Shown one piece after another: positions 58,369-64,000 of a DNA stretch of 64,000 nucleotides (the first letter of the stretch is position 1; each line of letters opens with the position of its first letter). Origin of the DNA: Taklimakanibacter sp050246735. GTDB taxonomy: Bacteria; Pseudomonadota; Alphaproteobacteria; Rhizobiales; Aestuariivirgaceae. Under the pieces are notes generated by a model. That model saw only the letters and a program-made list of their open reading frames with translations. It did no database searches and was not told where the DNA came from. Location of the stretch: NCBI GenBank assembly GCA_050246735.1, contig JBFWVM010000009.1, positions 1 to 64,000 on the forward strand, given 5' to 3'. A program made the position numbers and the translations under genes.

Positions 58369-58998
58369 TCACCACTTCGCCGGCATCAGTTCGTCGGGCG
58401 CCGGCCTCGTCTGGGCGAAGGCGTCGAGCGCTTCGCACCGTTCGCTCAAGCGGTCGAGATTGGGATAGAGCCCGGGCGGAATGGCTTCCGGCAGGCGCAG
58501 CTTCAGGTAGCCGACAAGGCAGCCTGCCGTGATGTCGGCCTGGCTGAACTTCCGCCCGAAATACCACGGATCTCCGGCATGCGCGTCGAGATGGACGAGT
58601 GCGCCGGAAAGCTGCGCCATGCAGCGCGCCGTCCATTCATGAGCGATGCCGTGGGGCGAATGGAACTGACGCTCGTAGACGACGTCCGCCGCTTTCTCGA
58701 TGGCGCCCGTGGCCAGCGCCAGCGCCTGCAGGACCCGCCTGCGCTCGTCGCCGCTGCGGGGAATGAGGGCCTTCTGCGGACCCGCCAGCTCGTCGAGATG
58801 GTCGAGGATGGCGGTGCTGTCATAGAGCGTCTCGTCGCCGTCGATGACCAGGGCCGGCACCCGCATCAGCGGGCTTATGTCCACCATGGCGGGATGGAAG
58901 GCCGACAGCCGGTTGCGCTCGAAGCGCAGGTGATAGTGGTGCAGCGTGACCGCGACCCGGCGCACGAAGGGAGAGTCGAACTGCCCGACGAGGATCAT
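58369..58998 (-). CDS. Glutathione S-transferase family protein
   Basis: This is a 209-residue GST. The first strand MILVGQFDSPFVRRVAVTLHHY has the serine typical of Theta/Zeta-like enzymes, RVPALVIDGDETLYDSTAILDHLDE gives the cis-proline and glutathione-binding Asp-Ser, and FSQADITAG is the N-capping box of the helical domain. It is in an operon downstream of hicAB (stop and start overlap by one base), perhaps by read-through. Substrate unknown. Confidence 0.88.
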   Translation of the reverse strand: MILVGQFDSPFVRRVAVTLHHYHLRFERNRLSAFHPAMVDISPLMRVPALVIDGDETLYDSTAILDHLDELAGPQKALIPRSGDERRRVLQALALATGAIEKAADVVYERQFHSPHGIAHEWTARCMAQLSGALVHLDAHAGDPWYFGRKFSQADITAGCLVGYLKLRLPEAIPPGLYPNLDRLSERCEALDAFAQTRPAPDELMPAKW

Positions 58999-59438
58999 CA
59001 GGCTGCCCTGTCGTCCGCGTCCCGGACGTCGATCGACAGCTTCTTGCCCAGGACTTCGAAAGCATGCTCGATTCTGGCGAGGTTGGTCGCGTGATTGAGA
59101 TCGAGGATGCGGTCGACCTCCTGCTTGTGAATGGACATGCGCCGCGCCAGTTCGGACTTGCGAATGCCGTTTTCCCGCATCGACTGATAAAGCAGGACTT
59201 TGACCGATGCCTGCACCGGCAAGGATACGCGGATGTCCCGTGCCTTGCCTTTTGAGGGCGGAGGGATCTCCTCTCGATCCGAAATACGCGCCTCGATGGC
59301 CTCCTCGAACGCGCCCACCGCATGGGCGAGCGCTTCCTCGCGGGTTTCACCGAAGGTGGTGAGCTCGGGAAAATCCGGCGACGTCAGCAGGAATGTGCCG
59401 TTGTCATCGGGTTTCAGGTGAACGCGATACGAAATCAT
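58998..59438 (-). CDS. hicB: HicB family antitoxin
   Basis: This is a 146-residue antitoxin. The N-terminal partial RNase H-like domain (YRVHLKPDDNGTFLLTSPDFPELTTFGETREEALAHAVGAFEEAIEARI) binds and blocks HicA, and the C-terminal domain (about 90-140: RKSELARRMSIHKQEVDRILDLNHATNLARIEHAFEVLG) is a helix-turn-helix for autoregulation. Order hicA-hicB with an ATGA overlap is the usual one. A palindrome over the proposed promoter upstream of hicA is a likely binding site. Confidence 0.93.
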   Translation of the reverse strand: MISYRVHLKPDDNGTFLLTSPDFPELTTFGETREEALAHAVGAFEEAIEARISDREEIPPPSKGKARDIRVSLPVQASVKVLLYQSMRENGIRKSELARRMSIHKQEVDRILDLNHATNLARIEHAFEVLGKKLSIDVRDADDRAA

Positions 59439-59623
59439 TTCAGTCCGAGGTCTTTCTTGATTTTGTGAACCAGGCCAGTACCAAGCTCTTTGCCCTTGCC
59501 ATGGGCCGGAAGTTGTGATTTTCGACCTCCCAATCTGACGGTAATATGACCGCTTCCCCCTTTATGTGCTTCAAACATGCAACCTTGTTTCGCCAGCCAG
59601 CGGCGGAACTCTGAATAATTCAT
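59435..59623 (-). CDS. hicA: HicA family mRNA interferase toxin
   Basis: This is a 62-residue dsRBD-like toxin. FRRWLAKQGCMFEAHKGGSGHITVRLGGRKSQLPAHG contains the catalytic histidine H26 of the G-x-H motif, and the C-terminal helix VHKIKKDLGLK is as in the family. CAGGAG is 7 bases upstream of the ATG. It cleaves mRNA unless neutralised by HicB, encoded next with a four-base overlap. The reading frame is intact, so the toxin is probably active. Confidence 0.94.
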   Translation of the reverse strand: MNYSEFRRWLAKQGCMFEAHKGGSGHITVRLGGRKSQLPAHGKGKELGTGLVHKIKKDLGLK

Positions 59624-59727
59624 GCCTGTCTCCTGCTGTCATCGCTTCCTCCATTTGATTCGCGCCGTTTCAAGAAAGACCGAGGGGGGAGCACGGCGCA
59701 CGGCTCCTCCCCAGGGCAACTATCCGG

Positions 59728-59772
59728 AAGATATCCTGTCGTAGATGATAGTCAACAGAAATGTTGACTATC
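59728..59772 (-). promoter_or_regulatory. hicAB promoter embedded in a perfect palindrome (candidate HicB operator)
   Basis: On the minus strand TTGACT (59750-59755) and TATCTT (59728-59733) with a 16-base spacer form a good promoter for hicA. The -35 hexamer lies inside GATAGTCAACA (59747-59757) / TGTTGACTATC (59762-59772), a perfect 11-bp inverted repeat with a GAAA loop. ACTATCCGG also recurs near the -10. The right arm overlaps the gltX stop codon. Confidence 0.6.
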
Positions 59773-61093
59773 CGGTGCTGAGCCGGGTGACCGCGCGTTG
59801 CCGTCCGATGAGCGGCAGGAGCAGCGCCAGCTCGGGTCCATGGTCGAGCCCGGTGAGCGCCAGCCTGAGCGGCATGAACAGCGCCTTGCCTTTGCGTCCG
59901 GTCTCGGCCTTCACCGCTTCGGTCCAGGCCTTCCAGCTGTCGGCCGTCCATGGAGCCGGCGGCAGGAGGCGGGCCGCCGCCCTGACGAAATCGCGGTCCT
60001 GCGCGGCGACGACCGGCGTCACCGCGCCGGCGACGACCTCGTGCCAGTACCGTGCGTCGGCGAGCGTCTCGAGATTGCCGCGCACAGCGAGCCAGAAGGC
60101 TTCGTCGCCGCAGCCGAGCCGGTCCTTGACCGCCGCGTAGGGCAGCATATGCAGCAGCCGGGCATTGAGCCCCGTAAGCTCGTTTTCGTCGAACCGGGCA
60201 GGAGCGCGCGACAGCTTGTGGAGATCGAAGCCCTCGATGAGCTCGCGGTAATCGGCGCAGGGATGGATGGACTCCGAGGTGCCGAGGAGCGCGGCATGGC
60301 TCACCACCGCCATCGCCTCGAGGCCTCGTTCGCGTAAGGAAGCGATCGACAGTGAGCCCAGGCGCTTCGACAGGCCCTGGCCGTCGGCCCCGGTCAGCAG
60401 GCTGTGATGGGCGAAATCCGGCGCCTTCCCGCCGAGCGCCTCGAAGAGCTCGATCTGCACCGCCGTATTGACCACGTGGTCCTCGCCGCGGATCACATGG
60501 GTGATGCCGAAATCCATGTCGTCGACCACCGAGGGGAGCGTGTAGAGATAGGTCCCGTCCTCGCGCACCAGCACGGGATCGGACAGGTTGGTCGTGTCGA
60601 TGTGCTGCGGCCCGCGGATGAGGTCGTTCCACGCGACGACGCGATGCTCGAGCCTGAAGCGCCAGTGCGGCCTGCGGCTTTGCGCCTCGAGAGCATCGCG
60701 CTCCCGGGGGGTGAGCTTGAGGGCGGCGCGGTCATAGACCGGCGGCCGGTGGCGGGCCAGCTGGCGCTTGCGCCGGCGCTCGAGCTCGTCCGCCGTCTCG
60801 TAGCAGGGATAGAGGCGGCCCGCGGCCTTGAGCTTCTCGGCGGCTGCCCGATAGGCGCCGAAGCGCCTCGACTGATATTCGACACGGTCGGGCGCGATGC
60901 CGAGCCAGTCGAGATCCCGGGCGATGCCCCGGGCAAACTCCGGCGTGGAGCGCTCGACGTCGGTGTCGTCATATCGCAGCACGAACCGGCCGTCCGACTT
61001 GCGCGCGAAGAGCCAGTTGAGGATGGCGGTACGGGCGTTGCCGATATGTATGCGGCCCGTAGGGGAGGGCGCGAAGCGTAAGGTCGGGGTCAC
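59768..61093 (-). CDS. gltX: Glutamate--tRNA ligase (second, shorter alphaproteobacterial type)
   Basis: This is a 441-residue class I tRNA synthetase. The HIGH motif is HIGN (FAPSPTGRIHIGNARTAILNW) and the KMSKS motif is LSKRLGSL; YDDTDVERST and VIRGEDHVVNTAVQIELFEALG are also standard. The C-terminal anticodon-binding part (about 310-441) is shorter than in long GluRS enzymes. Alphaproteobacteria often carry two GltX proteins with different tRNA preferences, and this one looks like the second. The start is GTG at 61093. It follows nadE with a single base between stop and start. Confidence 0.93.
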   Translation of the reverse strand: MTPTLRFAPSPTGRIHIGNARTAILNWLFARKSDGRFVLRYDDTDVERSTPEFARGIARDLDWLGIAPDRVEYQSRRFGAYRAAAEKLKAAGRLYPCYETADELERRRKRQLARHRPPVYDRAALKLTPRERDALEAQSRRPHWRFRLEHRVVAWNDLIRGPQHIDTTNLSDPVLVREDGTYLYTLPSVVDDMDFGITHVIRGEDHVVNTAVQIELFEALGGKAPDFAHHSLLTGADGQGLSKRLGSLSIASLRERGLEAMAVVSHAALLGTSESIHPCADYRELIEGFDLHKLSRAPARFDENELTGLNARLLHMLPYAAVKDRLGCGDEAFWLAVRGNLETLADARYWHEVVAGAVTPVVAAQDRDFVRAAARLLPPAPWTADSWKAWTEAVKAETGRKGKALFMPLRLALTGLDHGPELALLLPLIGRQRAVTRLSTG

Positions 61094-61094
61094 G

Positions 61095-62753
61095 TCAGCC
61101 TTGATCCCGGAAGCCGTTGACGATCGGATAGCGCCGGTCGCGGCCGAAATTGCGCCGGGTGATCTTCACCCCGGGTGCCGCCTGGCGGCGTTTGTATTCG
61201 GCTACATAGAGCATGTGCTGGATGCGTTTCACCAGGGCTTCCGGATGGCCGCGCCTGACGATGTCGGCAACCGGCATCTCCTCCTCGACGAGGCACGAGA
61301 GAATGTCGTCGAGCGCGTCATAGGGCGGCAGGGTGTCCTGATCGGTCTGGTTCTCGCGCAGTTCCGCCGTCGGCGCCTTGCTGATGATGCGCTCGGGAAT
61401 GAGGTTGCGCTCCGGCCCTTTCAGGCCTGCGGGGCGGTTCTGGTTGCGCCATCCGGCCAGGCGGTAGACTTGCGTCTTGTAGACGTCCTTGATCGGGTTG
61501 AAGCCGCCGTTCATGTCGCCGTAGAGCGTCGCATAGCCGACCGACATTTCCGACTTGTTGCCGGTCGTCAGCACCATCGATCCGAACTTGTTCGAGATCG
61601 CCATCAATATGGTGCCGCGGCTCCGCGACTGGATGTTCTCCTCGGTGGTGTCGCGGTTCCGGCCGTCGAACAGGGGCCCGAGCGCCGACAGGAAGCCTTC
61701 GACCGGCTCCTTGATGGGCACGACGTCGTAGCGCACGCCGAGCGCCTTGGCGCAGGCTTCGGCGTCGAGAAGGCTTTCGCGGCTCGTATAGGCATAGGGC
61801 AGCATCACGCAATGGACGCGCTCGGCGCCCAGCGCGTCGACGGCCATGGCCGCGACGACGGCCGAATCGATGCCGCCCGACAGGCCCAGCACCACGCCCG
61901 GAAAGCGGTTCTTCTCGACATAGTCCCCGAGGCCGAGCACGCAGGCGAGCCAGGTCTCCTCTTCCTTTTCGGGCAGCCGCGCCACGTCGCCCTTGGTCAT
62001 CGCCCAGCCGTCGGCGCCGCGCCTCCATTCGGTGACGGCCACCGCCTCCTCGAACATCGGCATCTGCAAAGCGAGGCTTCGATCGCCGTTGAGCACGAAG
62101 GAGGCGCCGTCGAAGACGAGCTCGTCCTGGCCGCCGACCTGGTTCAGGTAGGCGAGCGGCAGCCCCGTCTCGGTGATGCGCGCCACCACCAGGCTGAGCC
62201 TCGTATCGTCCTTGTTCTGCTCGAAAGGCGAGCCGTTGGGCACGAGCAGGATCTCGGCTCCCGTCTCGGCCAGGGTCTCGCAGGAGTCCTCCGTCCAGAT
62301 GTCCTCGCAGATCGGCACGCCGAGGCGGACGCCTTTGAAGCTGACGGGCCCGGGGGCCGGACCCGCGACGAAGACCCGCTTCTCGTCGAAGACGCCGTAA
62401 TTCGGCAGGTCGTGCTTGAAGCGCAGCGTCTCGACCTTGCCGTTGTCGAGCATGGCGACCGCATTGTGGACGGCCTCGCCTTCGCGCCAGGGCGTTCCGA
62501 CGAGGATCGCCGGTCCGCCGGCGGTGTCGTGCGCCAGCTCCTCGACCGCCTGCCGGCAGGCGGCGACGAAGGACGGCCGCAGCACCAGATCCTCGGGCGG
62601 ATAGCCGCAGATATATAGTTCGGGATAGAGGACGAGGTCGGCGCCGGCCTCCTTGGCGCTGCGGTGGGCCTTCCGCGCCTTAGCGAGGTTGGCGGTGACC
62701 GCGCCGACGGTCGGATTGAGCTGGGCCAGGGCGATGACGAGGCGGTCGGTCAT
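61095..62753 (-). CDS. nadE: Glutamine-dependent NAD+ synthase
   Basis: This is a 552-residue two-domain enzyme. The N-terminal nitrilase domain (about 1-270) has the E-K-C triad: YPELYICGYPPEDL (Glu), KHDLPNYGVFDEKRVF (Lys) and GVPICEDIW (Cys). The C-terminal synthetase domain has the PP-loop LGLSGGIDSAVVAAM and NKSEMSVGYATLYGDMNGG. Ammonia released from glutamine is channelled to amidate deamido-NAD. The start at 62753 (MTDRLVIALAQLNPTVG) begins the nitrilase domain; an ATG 36 bases upstream is less likely. It precedes gltX in an apparent operon. Confidence 0.96.
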   Translation of the reverse strand: MTDRLVIALAQLNPTVGAVTANLAKARKAHRSAKEAGADLVLYPELYICGYPPEDLVLRPSFVAACRQAVEELAHDTAGGPAILVGTPWREGEAVHNAVAMLDNGKVETLRFKHDLPNYGVFDEKRVFVAGPAPGPVSFKGVRLGVPICEDIWTEDSCETLAETGAEILLVPNGSPFEQNKDDTRLSLVVARITETGLPLAYLNQVGGQDELVFDGASFVLNGDRSLALQMPMFEEAVAVTEWRRGADGWAMTKGDVARLPEKEEETWLACVLGLGDYVEKNRFPGVVLGLSGGIDSAVVAAMAVDALGAERVHCVMLPYAYTSRESLLDAEACAKALGVRYDVVPIKEPVEGFLSALGPLFDGRNRDTTEENIQSRSRGTILMAISNKFGSMVLTTGNKSEMSVGYATLYGDMNGGFNPIKDVYKTQVYRLAGWRNQNRPAGLKGPERNLIPERIISKAPTAELRENQTDQDTLPPYDALDDILSCLVEEEMPVADIVRRGHPEALVKRIQHMLYVAEYKRRQAAPGVKITRRNFGRDRRYPIVNGFRDQG

Positions 62754-62959
62754 GGCCCGCGTCATAGCGCAGCCGGCGGGACCCATCAATCGCCGTGCCG
62801 GATCGGGCAGGAGCTACAGGGGGCAGAACCGGGCGTGCCATCGAATTGGCGCAAATGACAGGCATCGCGACTCCGGCGCTGAAACTGGTATATGATCCGA
62901 CCAGGTTCCGCGTCCCGCGTGGGAGCTTCGGGACCGTCCCGACAGGAGGCACTGACGAC

Positions 62960-63955
62960 ATGAGATTGGACAATGAACGGCCCAGCGACAATATCGAGGA
63001 TCGCCGCGGCCGAGGCGGGGGGTTCGGCTTTCCGCGCGGCGGGGGCGGGGGCTTCCAGATACCGATGGGCCGCGGTGGCGGCGGCATCAGCCTGCAGACC
63101 ATCATCCTGCTCGTGGCGGTCTATCTGATCGCCAAATTCGTCTTCGGCGTGGATCTCATCCAGATGATCACCGGCGACCAGATGCAGCCGCCGCCCGGCC
63201 AGCAGCAGAGCGAGACGCAGCTGCCCTCACCCGGAGGGCAGACCACCCAGGACGACCAGACCACGGGAGGCGGACAGCAGAGCGGCCAGCAGCAGACGAC
63301 GGACGTCACCGGCGACGCCGGCAGGGATTTCGTGGCTCGTGTCCTAGGGTCGACCGAGCGCGTATGGACCGACAAGTTCCAGCAGATGGGCCGGCAATAT
63401 CAGAAGCCGACCCTCGTCCTGTTCAACGGCTTCGTCCAGTCGGCCTGCGGCATGGCGCAGGCGGCCATGGGACCGTTCTATTGCCCCGGCGACACCAAGG
63501 TCTATATCGACCTCTCCTTTTACCAGGACATGAAGAACAAGCTCGGCGCGCCCGGCGACTTCGCCCAGGCCTATGTGATCGCGCATGAGGTCGGCCATCA
63601 TGTCCAGAACCTTCTCGGCATCGCCGCGAAGGTGCAGCAGGCGCGCATGCAGGCGTCGCAAGCGGAAGCCAACGCGCTCTCGGTCCGCATGGAGCTTCAG
63701 GCCGATTGCCTGGCCGGCGTGTGGGCGAAGACGGCCAATGATACGAACCGCATTCTGGAGGAGGGCGATATCGAGGAGGGGCTCAATGCCGCGGCCGCCA
63801 TTGGCGACGACCGTCTGCAGCGCCGCTCGCAGGGCTACGTCGTTCCGGAATCCTTCACGCACGGATCGTCCGAGCAGCGTGTGCGCTGGTTCAAGCAGGG
63901 CATGCAGTCGGGTGATATGAATTCCTGCGATACGTTCGGAACCGATCAGCTCTGA
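62960..63955 (+). CDS. Neutral zinc metallopeptidase (YpfJ-like)
   Basis: This is a 331-residue membrane-anchored peptidase. The N-terminal cytoplasmic part is glycine-rich, followed by one membrane segment (about 49-68), a Gln/Thr-rich linker (about 80-125) and the DUF zinc-peptidase domain with AHEVGHHVQN (HExxH) and a third ligand region at MELQADCLAGVWA. The start at 62960 follows CAGGAGG; the longer upstream frame is not typical. Function in envelope quality control is possible but not shown. The last gene in the window. Confidence 0.9.
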   Translation: MRLDNERPSDNIEDRRGRGGGFGFPRGGGGGFQIPMGRGGGGISLQTIILLVAVYLIAKFVFGVDLIQMITGDQMQPPPGQQQSETQLPSPGGQTTQDDQTTGGGQQSGQQQTTDVTGDAGRDFVARVLGSTERVWTDKFQQMGRQYQKPTLVLFNGFVQSACGMAQAAMGPFYCPGDTKVYIDLSFYQDMKNKLGAPGDFAQAYVIAHEVGHHVQNLLGIAAKVQQARMQASQAEANALSVRMELQADCLAGVWAKTANDTNRILEEGDIEEGLNAAAAIGDDRLQRRSQGYVVPESFTHGSSEQRVRWFKQGMQSGDMNSCDTFGTDQL

Positions 63956-63975
63956 CGTCGCCCATCGAGAACGAA

Positions 63976-63999
63976 AACGGGCGCCCGTGAGCGCCCGTT
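63976..63999 (+). terminator. Probable intrinsic terminator after the zinc peptidase gene
   Basis: AACGGGCGC (63976-63984) and GCGCCCGTT (63991-63999) form a perfect 9-bp stem with a 6-base loop, 20 bases past the stop codon. The window ends before a possible T-run, so the call rests on the stem alone. Confidence 0.65.
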
Positions 64000-64000
64000 C

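Overview
The window is GC-rich chromosomal DNA, gene-dense on both strands, with no insertion sequence, phage gene, CRISPR array or tRNA that I could find by eye. The gene set points to an alphaproteobacterium, probably of the order Hyphomicrobiales. Evidence: the ffs-dnaX-ybaB-recR block, a DnaX that has lost the usual zinc-binding cysteines, a separate GltX, DUF1289, DUF1194 and DTGA-type aspartic protease genes, a Gram-negative (class GN) sortase with its VIT/VWA substrate, and palindromic intergenic repeats resembling the RIME elements of rhizobia. I cannot name the genus. The closest relatives are inferred from remembered family features, not from a search.

Layout. 1-10.9 kb: 3' part of dusA, a beta-barrel outer-membrane protein, an LprI-like exported protein, a cold-shock protein, a DUF1289 protein and an aspartic protease flanking palindromic repeats, divergent cobS/cobT, a membrane histidine kinase, a uracil-DNA glycosylase family protein, an Mrp/ApbC Fe-S carrier and a proline-rich membrane protein. 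10.9-24.7 kb: a DASS anion transporter with a double UspA protein, two tandem M20 dipeptidases, DUF47-Pit phosphate uptake, a class I amidotransferase, a UDP-glucuronate decarboxylase coupled to a DUF707 protein, the sortase/VIT-VWA pair and a divergent HTH regulator. 24.7-39 kb: two FMN-barrel genes divergent from a MocR regulator (with a perfect inverted repeat around its start codon) and an AbgB-like amidohydrolase, a PCu(A)C copper chaperone, def-fmt, the SRP RNA and the dnaX-ybaB-recR block, a type III polyketide synthase with an ICMT-like methyltransferase, TauE and EamA permeases, a TIGR03067-like protein and moaA.

39-53 kb: a tightly coupled plus-strand run of a DUF1194 VWA protein, an ornithine cyclodeaminase family enzyme, an M24 protein that keeps every catalytic position I recall for the DMSP lyase DddP, an iron-containing alcohol dehydrogenase (the fold of DddB) and two tandem cupins of the DddQ/DddL type, ending in an alpha/beta hydrolase. 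It faces a minus-strand peptide-type ABC transporter operon (two permeases, a fused double ATPase, an amidase and a Tat-type binding protein). This is the most interesting part of the window: two unrelated DMSP-lyase folds and a DddB-type dehydrogenase in one cluster, in a genome that otherwise looks rhizobial.

53-64 kb: HU, an FAD amine-oxidase-like enzyme with a membrane di-iron desaturase/hydroxylase, divergent from an XRE regulator - cytoplasmic PhnD-like protein - GST operon across a perfect 16-bp palindrome, a second GST, hicAB with a promoter embedded in a palindrome, gltX, glutamine-dependent nadE and a neutral zinc metallopeptidase.

Intergenic stretches are all under 300 bases. The longest (39003-39269 and 53355-53632) are described in the feature list.
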